This document shows positions 1-8,434 of a stretch of DNA of 64,000 nucleotides, piece after piece (the first letter of the stretch is position 1; each line of letters begins with the position of its first letter). The notes beneath the pieces were generated by a model. It did no database searches, was not told where the DNA came from, and saw only the letters and a program-made list of their open reading frames with translations. The stretch is from NORP240 sp965222175 (GTDB lineage: Bacteria; Pseudomonadota; Gammaproteobacteria; Pseudomonadales; Pseudohongiellaceae). A program made the position numbers and the translations under genes. The DNA lies in the NCBI GenBank assembly GCA_965222175.1, contig OZ244938.1, positions 1,612,001 through 1,676,000 on the forward strand, in the 5' to 3' direction.

Positions 1-169
1 CCCTGGTCCCCGGTGCCTGCCCGACAATCAGGAGTCGGGCAGTGGACGCAGCGCGCAGCACCGGTCTGGGCGGGTGCGGCAACTGCGACGCACAGAGATT
101 GCAGCGTCTGACCTGATCAAGTAGGTTGTCAAGTTGCGCAGCCTGTTCTGACGGCATGGACATCTCCAT
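1..169 (-). CDS. Uracil-DNA glycosylase family protein, N-terminal part
   Basis: Reading the minus strand from an ATG at 169 gives 56 residues that stay open to the window edge, so the gene is cut off at its 3' end. The protein has a Cys-x2-Cys pair at residues 23 and 26 and the segment LLIVGQAPGTR at 46-56. This matches the N-terminus of the COG1573-type uracil-DNA glycosylase family, where the GxAPG loop is part of the active site and the cysteines can ligate an iron-sulfur cluster. Such enzymes excise uracil from DNA. In-frame ATGs at 163 and 157 are possible alternative starts. The active-site histidine motif lies outside the window, so activity cannot be judged. Confidence 0.72.
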   Translation of the reverse strand, partial: MEMSMPSEQAAQLDNLLDQVRRCNLCASQLPHPPRPVLRAASTARLLIVGQAPGTR

Positions 170-348
170 AAAAAGCGACCCGGGAGTCACGGCTGCCCGG
201 GTAGGCCTGGGGACAGCGGGATGACAGTCCGGTAAATCCCGCTTTCCGGGTTGACGGTTCCGGTTCAGCCCGCCGGTGGCCCTGTCGATAAGACAGTTGA
301 ACGATAACCCCGGTAAATGAACGATTGCCAGCAGGGCAGTATAGCAAG

Positions 349-1116
349 ATGCGCGTTCACGCCATTTCTGATATCCACGTCGACTACCCGGACAACCTGG
401 CCTGGTTGCAACGGCTGTCCGCCAGTGATTACCAGGCCGATATCCTGGTACTTGCCGGGGATGTCAGCGACGACATGGGATTGCTGGAAGATACCCTGCA
501 GATACTTCTGGGGAAATTTCACCGGGTCTGTTTCGTGCCCGGCAACCACGAGCTCTGGGTGACGCGCTGCACTTTCAACTGCTCCCTGGAAAAATTCGCT
601 GCGATCCGTTCCCTGTGCCGGTCCCTGGGAGTCCGGGTGGACCGTTATCGGCACGGCCAGGTGTCACTGGTACCTCTCTACGGCTGGTACGATTATTCCT
701 TCGCCAACCCCGGTCGCCATCTGCGCCGAGGCTGGCGTGACTATCGTGCCTGTCGCTGGCCTGATGGGTTGAGCGGCAGTAAAGAAGTAAACCGGCACTT
801 CCTGGAATACAACCTCGAGGTACTGAACGAATCCAATCAGACGGTCATCAGCTATTCTCATTTTGTGCCCCGCATCGACCTGATGTCGTCGCGCATACCG
901 CTTCGCAAACGCTATATCTACCCGGTTCTGGGCAGCAGGGGACTGGGTGAACAGGTTGCACAGCTGAAACCTGACATTCATATCTACGGTCACAGTCACG
1001 TCAATCAATCCAGGTATCTCGATGGGACGCGCTATATCAATAATGCGTACGGCTACCCATCCGAAACCCGGATCAGCAATAAGCAGCTATGCTGTGTCTA
1101 CACCGATGAAGATTGA
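349..1116 (+). CDS. Calcineurin-like metallophosphoesterase (PptH-like candidate)
   Basis: A 255-residue metallophosphoesterase with the full metal-binding signature: SDIH at 7-10, GD at 37-38, GNHE at 65-68 and GHSH at 214-217, with no signal peptide. I chose the ATG at 349 because SDIH then sits at the usual extreme N-terminus; an ATG at 325 would add eight unconserved residues. The stop lies inside the following phosphopantetheinyl transferase gene (11-nt overlap), so the two are probably translationally coupled. In Mycobacterium tuberculosis a metallophosphoesterase (PptH) is encoded beside PptT and removes 4'-phosphopantetheine from carrier proteins. By context this protein could do the same; sequence alone supports only the phosphoesterase fold. 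Confidence 0.85.
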   Translation: MRVHAISDIHVDYPDNLAWLQRLSASDYQADILVLAGDVSDDMGLLEDTLQILLGKFHRVCFVPGNHELWVTRCTFNCSLEKFAAIRSLCRSLGVRVDRYRHGQVSLVPLYGWYDYSFANPGRHLRRGWRDYRACRWPDGLSGSKEVNRHFLEYNLEVLNESNQTVISYSHFVPRIDLMSSRIPLRKRYIYPVLGSRGLGEQVAQLKPDIHIYGHSHVNQSRYLDGTRYINNAYGYPSETRISNKQLCCVYTDED

Positions 1117-1939
1117 ACAGCCTGAAGTCACCGGTTGCGTCGACCTTCCCGGCGAAAATGCCGTGCATCTGTGGATACTCGATTTGACCCGCCCCGAGGT
1201 CTGCCGCCTGCAGGACGACAGCCTGTTGCTGACTGAACAGGAATGGCTGCTGGCAGCCCGACGGGCGGTGCCTTCTGACCGTATTCGTTTCAAGTTGGCA
1301 CGTACCCTGGTGAGGTCGGTGTTATCGCATTACTGTCCGACTGTTGCACCCCTGGACTGGGAGTTCCGGACGTCCGGGCATGGCAAACCGGAAATAGGCG
1401 ATCCCTGTCTCACCAGGCCGGTTTACTTCAATGTCTCCCATGCCCGCCAGCGACTGGTAATGGCGGTATCCCACTGGCCGGCAATTGGCGTTGACGTGGA
1501 ATGGACAGATCCTGAACGCGATGTCGAGGGAATCGCCAGTCGCTACTTTACCCAGGACGAACTGGTCTTCCTGAGCGACCTGGCACCTGCAAGCAGGCTC
1601 GCCGGCTTCTACACGTTGTGGACACTGAAAGAGGCCTTTTCAAAGTCCAGGGGTCTGGCCCTGGTTCCGGCACTGCGCGATGTTTCATTCAGGATGACTG
1701 GGGAATCGGGGTTGGCGGCTGCCATCAGTGAGAGTCCTGACCGCGGCAACCTGTCGGGGGATAGCTGGCAATTCTGGTCTTATCTGGATGGTTCCTACCT
1801 GCTGGCTGTTGCCCTGAACCGAGTTCGGGATGAACAGGCCGGCATCACGGCCCGCTGCCTGCCACGACAGGTATTGAATCCCCTTGCTCCCGGCCAGTGG
1901 CAGGAAAGCGGTATCGTTCTGCACCGGCACAGCGGGTAA
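1106..1939 (+). CDS. 4'-phosphopantetheinyl transferase, Sfp type
   Basis: A 277-residue protein predicted to transfer the phosphopantetheine arm of CoA to a serine of acyl- or peptidyl-carrier proteins. Family motifs are present: NVSHA at 109-113, GVDVEW at 128-133 with the metal-binding Asp130 and Glu132, and WTLKEAFSK at 172-180 with the conserved W, K and E. Length fits the two-lobed Sfp/EntD class rather than the short AcpS type. The ATG at 1106 overlaps the end of the upstream phosphoesterase; a GTG at 1094 is an alternative. No polyketide or non-ribosomal peptide synthase genes are in this window, so the carrier-protein target is unknown. Confidence 0.9.
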   Translation: MKIEQPEVTGCVDLPGENAVHLWILDLTRPEVCRLQDDSLLLTEQEWLLAARRAVPSDRIRFKLARTLVRSVLSHYCPTVAPLDWEFRTSGHGKPEIGDPCLTRPVYFNVSHARQRLVMAVSHWPAIGVDVEWTDPERDVEGIASRYFTQDELVFLSDLAPASRLAGFYTLWTLKEAFSKSRGLALVPALRDVSFRMTGESGLAAAISESPDRGNLSGDSWQFWSYLDGSYLLAVALNRVRDEQAGITARCLPRQVLNPLAPGQWQESGIVLHRHSG

Positions 1940-2025
1940 ACGGATTCATGCCGTTCGGGTGATGCCAGGTTGTGGCCGTGCCCGGAGACCCGGTTGCCGG
2001 CTGTTTTAAACCGGTGCCGTTAGGC

Positions 2026-3315
2026 CTAGCCATCGACCTCGGGATCACTGACCGCCGATTCCTCCCACATCTTCACTGTACGGATCATGTTGTCCTTGAC
2101 CTGGAGTATTTCCGCGTAATAACGATCGATCTTGAGGCATACCGAAGATTCCGGGATGGATTCCAGCAGTTCCATGATCAGGCCGTTGAGGGTTTTAGCC
2201 TCGCCGCTGCTCAGGTCCCAGGACAGTAACTTGTTAATGTCCCTGATCGTGGCACCGCCGTCGATCAGGAAGGTGCCATCTCCCTGGGGGTGAATATCAC
2301 GGCTGCTGGTAGCCAGGTCCGTGGTGAATTCGCCGACAATTTCCTCCAGGATGTCCTCCAGCGTGACAATACCCTTCACTGCGCCGTATTCGTCCACCAC
2401 CACGGCCAGGCGCTTCTTGTGTTTCTGGAAATTGAACAACTGGGTATGCAACGGCGTGCTTTCCGGTACGTAATAGGGTTCGTTGGTTTCCTGGATGATC
2501 GCTGCCTTGTTAATGTTTTCCAGCTTCAGCAGCTTGCTGACACTGCGCATGTGCAGCAGGCCGACAATATTGTCGATGTCGCCCTTGTACACCGGCAGCC
2601 TGGTGTGCTGGGTTGATCCGATCTGGTCGAGAATGGTCGGCATGTCGTCTTCGAGGTTCAGCCCCATGACCTCGTTGCGGGGCACCAGGATGTCGTTCAC
2701 CGTGACTTTTTCAAGATCCAGTATGTTGAGCAGCATGCCATGGCGACGGCGGGGCAGCCGCTCGGCAGATTCGTAAACGACGGTACGCAGTTCTTCCTGG
2801 CTCAGCTGATGGCTGTCGCCGGGACTTGGTTGAAAGCCCAGCAATACCACCAGGCGATTGGAGATCACGTTTACCGCCACGACAATGGGATACAGCACCT
2901 TCAGTAGAAAGGTAAGCAGGTAGCTGGAAGGATAGGCGATTCGTTCCGGGTACAGGGCGGCAACGGTCTTTGGCGTGACTTCGGCAAAGATCAGGATAAC
3001 CAGGGTAAGTACGCCGGTGGTAATCAGCGGTTCCGGTCTGCCGAACAGGGCGATAGCCAGCGAGGTCGCAATAGAGGCGGCCAGTATGTTGACGAAGTTA
3101 TTGCCGATCAGGATAACGCCAATCAGTCGATCGGGAGATTCCAGCAGCCTGCTGGCGCGCCGCGCGCCGGTATGGCCGGTACGCTGCAGGTGTTTCATGC
3201 GATACCGGTTCAGGCTCATCATCGCCGTCTCCGAGCTGGAGAAATAGGCAGAAGCGAAAATCAGGAAGATCAGCAGACCGATCAGCAGGCCTACCTGGGT
3301 GTCGTCGTTATTCAT
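2026..3315 (-). CDS. HlyC/CorC (CNNM/DUF21) family transporter
   Basis: A 429-residue inner-membrane protein. Residues ~1-190 form the DUF21/CNNM membrane domain (hydrophobic start VGLLIGLLIFLIFASAY, then SSSETAMMSLN). A pair of CBS domains follows, including VVVDEYGAVKGIVTLEDILEE-type sequence at ~300-330, and a C-terminal CorC_HlyC domain covers the last ~80 residues. The family is linked to Mg2+/Co2+ handling. In E. coli the equivalent gene (yfjD) lies beside ypjD and ffh, and the same neighbourhood is kept here. It probably follows ypjD in one minus-strand transcript with a 74-bp gap. Substrate is inferred from family only. Confidence 0.9.
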   Translation of the reverse strand: MNNDDTQVGLLIGLLIFLIFASAYFSSSETAMMSLNRYRMKHLQRTGHTGARRASRLLESPDRLIGVILIGNNFVNILAASIATSLAIALFGRPEPLITTGVLTLVILIFAEVTPKTVAALYPERIAYPSSYLLTFLLKVLYPIVVAVNVISNRLVVLLGFQPSPGDSHQLSQEELRTVVYESAERLPRRRHGMLLNILDLEKVTVNDILVPRNEVMGLNLEDDMPTILDQIGSTQHTRLPVYKGDIDNIVGLLHMRSVSKLLKLENINKAAIIQETNEPYYVPESTPLHTQLFNFQKHKKRLAVVVDEYGAVKGIVTLEDILEEIVGEFTTDLATSSRDIHPQGDGTFLIDGGATIRDINKLLSWDLSSGEAKTLNGLIMELLESIPESSVCLKIDRYYAEILQVKDNMIRTVKMWEESAVSDPEVDG

Positions 3316-3389
3316 TGGCGGTTCACTGAAATAGAAGATGTGTTGAATAGCTGCTCGGGGCCCGGCTTCAGCCGCAATACCCGTCAGCC

Positions 3390-4187
3390 TCAGACCAGGA
3401 CATACTCAATGACGAACTTTGAGCCGTAGAAACCGACGAGCAGCAGGACGAAACCGGTCAGCGTTCCGCGGATTGCTGTTTGTCCGCGCCACCCCATGCG
3501 ATGTCGACCCCACAGCAGGCCGGCAAAAACGAACCAGGCGAGAATGGAAAAGAAGGTCTTGTGAATGATACCGGCGTGAGCCCAGATGTCTTCATTGAAG
3601 GCGAAGCCGGCGACAATGCCCAGGCCCAGCAGGATCTCGCCCACCCACAGCAGTTCGAACAGGAAGGTTTCCATGTCCTGCAACGGTGGAAATTTGCTGA
3701 CCAGCCCGGAGGCATGATGATGCTTCAACTGACGGTTCTGAAAGGCCAGGAAGGCCGCCTGCATGGCGGCGATGGTGATCAGGCTGTAAGCCACGATTGA
3801 CAGAAGGATATGACTGGCCAGGCCGAAGCCCATGGTGATGGGCTGGTAGTTGCTGGCGATGGTCAGGGAGCCGAGTATGGTGACCACGGCAAGGGGGAAA
3901 AGACCGAGAAACAGGTTTTCCAGCGGTTTGCGCAGACTGCTGATCAGTACCAGCAGCGATATTGAGAGGGTGATCAGCGTGCTTATCTCGGTAATGCCGA
4001 AGTGGTAACCGGTTGTGGTTTTTATCACGCCGAAGGCGCTGACGGCATGGGCGGCCACCGCCATGAAGCCGACGGCAAAAACCTGGTTGCGGCTGGCCTT
4101 GTTGGCAAACACACGCTGGCCCTGGAACACGGTTCCCAGCAGGTACAGCACCGAGGCCAACAGGCCTGAAAGTAGCGTTAGCGGCAT
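3390..4187 (-). CDS. ypjD: YpjD-like cytochrome c assembly (CcsA/HemX) family membrane protein
   Basis: A 265-residue protein with about eight hydrophobic segments, similar to the CcsA/HemX family of heme-handling membrane proteins. Visible features are the conserved TGYHFGITEISTLITLSIS region at ~65-85, the LASHILLSIVAYSLITIAA segment at ~125-145, and HK in AGIIHKTFFSILAW at ~210-225. I start at the ATG at 4187, which begins the first membrane segment. It is divergently transcribed from ffh, as in E. coli. Its biochemical role is not settled in any organism I know; a link to heme or cytochrome maturation comes from family membership only. Confidence 0.85.
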   Translation of the reverse strand: MPLTLLSGLLASVLYLLGTVFQGQRVFANKASRNQVFAVGFMAVAAHAVSAFGVIKTTTGYHFGITEISTLITLSISLLVLISSLRKPLENLFLGLFPLAVVTILGSLTIASNYQPITMGFGLASHILLSIVAYSLITIAAMQAAFLAFQNRQLKHHHASGLVSKFPPLQDMETFLFELLWVGEILLGLGIVAGFAFNEDIWAHAGIIHKTFFSILAWFVFAGLLWGRHRMGWRGQTAIRGTLTGFVLLLVGFYGSKFVIEYVLV

Positions 4188-4449
4188 GACAGGTGTCCGA
4201 CAAAAAAGTGGCAAAAGTGTCGCACAAGTGCTGCGCAAGTGCTACAGCCTTGAGGTCCGGCAGGCTGTCTGACCCCGACGGCGCCGCGCCCCGGTAGCGA
4301 ATTGCCGGTATCCGCACGGCAGCGGATTGCCGGCCGGCCACGCCGGGTATTGCCGGAATTGCCAGACGTATCCACCGGTCGCGCTGTCCTGTTGGGGAAA
4401 TCTGTTGACCGGAGTCGGGGCAGTTGTTTTGGCCAGGGATCGAATTCGC

Positions 4450-4455
4450 TATAAT
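4450..4455 (+). promoter_or_regulatory. Candidate -10 element for ffh
   Basis: A perfect TATAAT lies 42 bp upstream of the ffh ATG. TTTTGG at 4427-4432 is at the right spacing (17 bp) but is a poor -35 match, so the promoter is plausible rather than certain. Confidence 0.5.
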
Positions 4456-4496
4456 GCCTGCCTTTTTCCTGACCCTCAGTCGCGGGATACCACGCC

Positions 4497-5891
4497 ATGT
4501 TCGACAACCTTACCGATCGCTTATCGTCAACGCTGCGCAAGCTGAGCGGCAAGAGCACGCTCACCGAAAACAACATCCAGGAGGCCCTGCGTGAAGTGCG
4601 CCGTGCGCTGCTGGAGGCCGACGTGGCGCTACCGGTGGTCAAGGAGTTCATCGACCGGGTCAAGTTGCGGGCGGTGGGTCAGGAAGTGTCCCAGAGCCTG
4701 ACGCCGGGCCAGGCCTTCATCAAGATCGTCCAGGCCGAACTGGAGCAGTTGATGGGTGCCGCCAACGAAGCGCTGAATCTGAAAGCGGTTCCACCGGCGG
4801 TGGTGCTGATGGCAGGCCTGCAGGGTGCGGGTAAAACCACCACCGCGGCAAAACTGGCACTGTGGCTCAAGAAACAGCCCAGGAAGTCGGTCATGGTGGT
4901 CAGTGCCGACGTCTATCGGCCGGCGGCGATCAAACAACTTGAAACCCTGGCCAACGACCTGGAAATCGATTTCTTTCCCAGTGACAGCCAGCAGACCCCG
5001 GAACGAATTGCCAGGGATGCACTGGCGGAAGCAAAGCGCAGGTTTATCGACGTTCTGATTGTCGATACCGCCGGCCGGCTGGCGATTGATGAAGAGATGA
5101 TGCGGGAAATCAAGCTGTTGCACGAAGTGTTGGCTCCAGTGGAAACCCTGTTTGTCGTGGACGCCATGACCGGTCAGGATGCGGCCAATACCGCCAGGGC
5201 TTTCAACGACGCCTTGCCGCTGACCGGTGTCATCCTGACCAAGGCAGATGGCGACGCACGGGGTGGGGCGGCGTTGTCGGTGCGCCAGATCACCGGCAAG
5301 CCGATCAAGTTCATCGGTACCGGCGAAAAACCGGATGCCCTGGAACCGTTCTACCCGGATCGAATCGCGTCGCGAATACTGGGTATGGGCGACATGCTGT
5401 CCCTGATCGAGGAAGCGGAGCGTAAGGTTGACAAGAAGAAGGCGCAGAAACTTGCCAGCAAGATCAAGAAAGGCAAGGGATTCGACCTCGAGGATTTCCG
5501 CGAACAACTGCAGCAGATGAAGAACATGGGCGGGGTGGGCAGTATCGTTGACAAACTGCCCGGCATGGGGGCCATGCCGCCCGGGGCGGCATCCATGGTG
5601 GACGATTCCCAGTTCGCCCGGATGGAAGCCATCATCAATTCCATGACCCCCAGGGAGCGCGTCAACCCGGATATTCTCAACGGTTCGCGTAAACGCCGCA
5701 TCACCCGAGGCTCGGGTACCCAGATCCAGGATCTCAACCGTCTGCTCAAGCAGCACAAACAGATGCAGAAGGTGATGAAAAAAATGAAGGGAGGGGGAAT
5801 GGCCAACATGATGCGGGGCCTGGGGGGCAGGAAAGGCCCCGGTGGCTTTCCCGGTGCCGGCGGAGGTGGAAACTTCCCGGGGTTCAAATAG
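4497..5891 (+). CDS. ffh: Signal recognition particle protein Ffh
   Basis: A 464-residue GTPase that binds 4.5S RNA and signal sequences of nascent membrane proteins and docks with FtsY. The N-domain covers ~1-90. The P-loop GLQGAGKTT is at 107-115, DTAGRL at ~190 and TKADGDARGG at ~248 complete the G-domain, and the methionine-rich M-domain follows with the SGSGT-type RNA-binding motif (here TRGSGTQIQDLNRLL) near 405-420. The C-terminus ends in a Gly-rich tail. Length is normal for proteobacteria. It stands alone upstream of rpsP, with a separate promoter region between them. Confidence 0.98.
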   Translation: MFDNLTDRLSSTLRKLSGKSTLTENNIQEALREVRRALLEADVALPVVKEFIDRVKLRAVGQEVSQSLTPGQAFIKIVQAELEQLMGAANEALNLKAVPPAVVLMAGLQGAGKTTTAAKLALWLKKQPRKSVMVVSADVYRPAAIKQLETLANDLEIDFFPSDSQQTPERIARDALAEAKRRFIDVLIVDTAGRLAIDEEMMREIKLLHEVLAPVETLFVVDAMTGQDAANTARAFNDALPLTGVILTKADGDARGGAALSVRQITGKPIKFIGTGEKPDALEPFYPDRIASRILGMGDMLSLIEEAERKVDKKKAQKLASKIKKGKGFDLEDFREQLQQMKNMGGVGSIVDKLPGMGAMPPGAASMVDDSQFARMEAIINSMTPRERVNPDILNGSRKRRITRGSGTQIQDLNRLLKQHKQMQKVMKKMKGGGMANMMRGLGGRKGPGGFPGAGGGGNFPGFK

Positions 5892-5939
5892 AATGCCCGG
5901 TCCCCACTAACTTCCCTTCCCATGGGCCGACAATTGGCA

Positions 5940-5945
5940 TAAAAT
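5940..5945 (+). promoter_or_regulatory. Candidate -10 element for the rpsP-rimM-trmD-rplS operon
   Basis: TAAAAT lies ~100 bp before the rpsP start, in the only sizeable non-coding gap between ffh and rpsP. No good -35 match is present at the standard distance. The inferred leader of about 95 nt is consistent with ribosomal-protein operon regulation, but no specific structure was identified. Confidence 0.35.
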
Positions 5946-6047
5946 ACGCGCCTTTTTATCCGGGCGAAGCCGGATTCTCGGTGATTTGAGAATTCCAGGC
6001 CCCCGGATTCACCGGTTTTTCAAGTTCTCAATACGGGAAAAGAGTAA

Positions 6048-6308
6048 ATGGTAACAATTCGATTATCCCGGGGTGGCGCCAAGAAGCGACCGTTTTACCA
6101 CATTACGGTGAGCGACAGTCGCAATGCCCGTGATGGCAGGTTTATCGAGCGCATCGGTTTCTTTAACCCCATCGCCCGCGGCAAAGAAGAGCGACTGCGC
6201 CTGGATCTTGAGCGTATGCAATACTGGCTGGGCCAGGGTGCCCAGTCCAGTCCGCGGGTAGCAAAGCTGGCAAAGGAAGCCGCCGGGTCTGCGAGCACCG
6301 AAGCCTGA
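6048..6308 (+). CDS. rpsP: 30S ribosomal protein S16
   Basis: An 86-residue S16 protein starting MVTIRLSRGGAKKRPFYHI, the canonical bS16 N-terminus, with the NPIARGKEERLRLDLER region at ~41-57. It is an early-assembly protein of the 30S subunit. The short Ala/Ser-rich tail is ordinary. An AAAAGAG sequence precedes the ATG. It is first in the four-gene block rpsP-rimM-trmD-rplS. Confidence 0.98.
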   Translation: MVTIRLSRGGAKKRPFYHITVSDSRNARDGRFIERIGFFNPIARGKEERLRLDLERMQYWLGQGAQSSPRVAKLAKEAAGSASTEA

Positions 6309-6336
6309 TCGGGTTGCGCCCGCAGTTGTCCTGTTG

Positions 6337-6951
6337 ATGACTGGCAGCAAGCAGACCGATAGGCAGGTTACAACCAGCGAGGACGGGTCGGCAAAGCGGA
6401 TTACCCTGGGCAGGGTTGGCAAGACCCACGGAATCAAGGGCTGGTTGAAACTTTATTCCTATACCGACCCGGTGACGAATATCACCGACTTTGACCGGTT
6501 CATGGTGGCGAAATCCACTGACCAGTCCGGTCTGGGCGGCAGCGCCGGTGGGAAGCCACTGCCGGAAGAATTAAGGGTGGATCAGATCCAGGTCCGCAAC
6601 GACCGGTTGCTGGTTCATTTCATCGGCTACGACGACCCCGAAACCGCCGGGACACTGGTGGGTTGCCAGCTGCAGGTGTCGGCTGACCGACTACCGGAAC
6701 TGGATGCGGAAGAGTACTACTGGCATCAGTTGATCGGCTTGCGGGTGATCAACGGCGACGGCCAGTGGCTTGGTAACGTGGATCAACTGCTGGAGACCGG
6801 TGCCAACGACGTAGTGGTGGTCCGGCCCTGTGCGGGAAGCCTTGACGATAGAGAACGGCTTATCCCCTATCTTCGGGACAGCGTGATAACCCGGGTCGAT
6901 CTCGACGCGGGAGAACTGAGAGTGGACTGGCGCGCAGACTTTCTGCTTTGA
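6337..6951 (+). CDS. rimM: Ribosome maturation factor RimM
   Basis: About 204 residues, needed for late 30S head assembly around S19. The conserved core starts at ~24 with TLGRVGKTHGIKGWLKLYSYTDP, and the PRC-barrel half contains the EYYWHQLIGLRV motif near 130. The extra ~20 residues before the core and an insertion of ~10 Gly/Ser-rich residues near 65-75 make it slightly longer than E. coli RimM (182). The start is uncertain: ATG at 6337, preceded immediately by an in-frame TTG, with no clear Shine-Dalgarno site for either. Confidence 0.95.
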   Translation: MTGSKQTDRQVTTSEDGSAKRITLGRVGKTHGIKGWLKLYSYTDPVTNITDFDRFMVAKSTDQSGLGGSAGGKPLPEELRVDQIQVRNDRLLVHFIGYDDPETAGTLVGCQLQVSADRLPELDAEEYYWHQLIGLRVINGDGQWLGNVDQLLETGANDVVVVRPCAGSLDDRERLIPYLRDSVITRVDLDAGELRVDWRADFLL

Positions 6952-7003
6952 CATCCCGGCAGGCGGCGCGACCTGGTCACGGCAGCAGCGGGGGAAACAT
7001 TTT

Positions 7004-7801
7004 TTGCAGATCGCCGTAGTGACCCTGTTCCCCGAAATGTTTGCGGCCATCGGTGACTATGGCGTAACGGGCAGGGCCCTGGGCAACGGACTGATCGACC
7101 TGTCCTGCTGGAATCCCCGGGATTTCACGCTTGATCGGCATCGCACCGTGGATGACAAGCCATTTGGCGGGGGTCCCGGGATGCTGATGAAGACTGCGCC
7201 GCTGCAGGCGGCTATCGGGGCGGCAAGGCAGGCCCTGGACACTGGTGATAGCGACCGCAGGCCCAGGGTGATTTATTTGTCGCCCCAGGGACGCCGGCTG
7301 GACCAGGCCGGTGTCAGCCAGTTGGCTGAGACGGATCAGCTGATCCTGGTGTGCGGACGCTACCAGGGTATTGACGAACGCGTGCTGGTCAGCGAAATCG
7401 ACGAGGAATGGTCCATCGGCGATTACGTCATCAGCGGAGGCGAGCTGGCGGCCATGGTGCTTATCGATGCGGTGACCCGCTTGCAGCCCGGCGCACTGGG
7501 AGCCGAGGACAGTGCCGGGCAGGACAGTTTTGCCATTGGCCTGTTGCATTGTCCGCAATACACACGGCCCCGTGAAATCGCCGGCTTGACGGTGCCGGAG
7601 ACGCTACTGGGTGGCGATCATGAACAGATACGGAAGTGGCGACTGAAGCACAGTCTTGGCGCCACGTGGCGTAAACGACCGGATTTGCTGGCGGTCACAG
7701 AACTGGACAGTGAACAGCAGGCCCTTTTGCAGGAATACATAGACGAATACGCAGCAAGCCGGCAGAACCGGCCGGATGAGCATTCAGGAGCGAAATCATG
7801 A
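7004..7801 (+). CDS. trmD: tRNA (guanine-N1)-methyltransferase TrmD
   Basis: A 265-residue SPOUT-class enzyme that makes m1G37 in tRNAs with G36, preventing +1 frameshifting. The N-terminus VVTLFPEMFAAIGDYGVTGRA is canonical. The knot region contains LVCGRYQGIDERV at ~115-127 and SIGDYVISGGELA at ~138-150, the SAM-binding loop. The start codon is TTG at 7004, supported by a GGGGGA sequence eight bases upstream and by the family start. The 3' end overlaps rplS by four bases (ATGA), so the two are probably coupled. Confidence 0.97.
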   Translation: MQIAVVTLFPEMFAAIGDYGVTGRALGNGLIDLSCWNPRDFTLDRHRTVDDKPFGGGPGMLMKTAPLQAAIGAARQALDTGDSDRRPRVIYLSPQGRRLDQAGVSQLAETDQLILVCGRYQGIDERVLVSEIDEEWSIGDYVISGGELAAMVLIDAVTRLQPGALGAEDSAGQDSFAIGLLHCPQYTRPREIAGLTVPETLLGGDHEQIRKWRLKHSLGATWRKRPDLLAVTELDSEQQALLQEYIDEYAASRQNRPDEHSGAKS

Positions 7802-8175
7802 GCAAGAACAAGGTAATCCAACAGATCGAAGCGGCGCAGATGGACAAGCAGGTTCCGGAATTCGGTCCGGGGGACACCGTGGTTGTCCAGGTCAAGATCA
7901 AGGAAGGCGATCGCGAGCGTCTGCAGGCTTTCGAAGGCGTGGTCATTGGCAAGCGCAATCGCGGTCTCAACTCCGCCTTTACAGTGCGCAAGATTTCACA
8001 CGGCGTTGGGGTGGAACGGACCTTCCAGACCTACAGTCCACTGGTGGACAGCATCGAGGTGAAGCGCCGAGGCGATGTCCGCCAGGCCAAGCTCTACTAC
8101 CTGCGTGAACTCACCGGACGGGCTGCACGGATTTCGGAGAAACTGGACAAGCGCTCCGGGGACAATCCGGGCTGA
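7798..8175 (+). CDS. rplS: 50S ribosomal protein L19
   Basis: A 125-residue bL19 protein with the typical PGDTVVVQVKIKEGDRERLQ stretch at ~24-43 and the basic region KIS.GVGVERTFQTYSP at ~67-82. It sits at the 30S-50S interface. It is the last gene of the rpsP operon and starts inside the trmD stop codon. The C-terminal extension after position ~115 is not unusual. Confidence 0.97.
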   Translation: MSKNKVIQQIEAAQMDKQVPEFGPGDTVVVQVKIKEGDRERLQAFEGVVIGKRNRGLNSAFTVRKISHGVGVERTFQTYSPLVDSIEVKRRGDVRQAKLYYLRELTGRAARISEKLDKRSGDNPG

Positions 8176-8434
8176 TTGACAGCCACGAAGGCAGCAATGC
8201 AGCCTGGCGGCGGCATCGTTCCGGCAGAGTGACCGGACGAAGCGGCTTGTCAGCAGCCTGTGCTGTGCCGTACCCTGGCAGCCGGCAGTCACCGGATAAT
8301 GTGGCGGTTCTGACGAAGAGATCAGCAGTTTTCCGGTCTGAATACGATAATATCGATATTCCGGAAGCGTAACTGGCCGCCGTCCCGTGCGGCGGCCCGG
8401 CGCAAATCCCTATTCAACTGGCTGGTACCGAAAT

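Noticed and set aside
298..311. 14-nt match to the 40-bp repeat near recJ
   Set aside because: A 14-base match between two places is expected by chance several times in a window of this size.
4629..5756. 375-codon minus-strand frame inside ffh
   Set aside because: It is antisense to a complete, certain gene; long antisense frames are expected in GC-rich sequence with this codon use.
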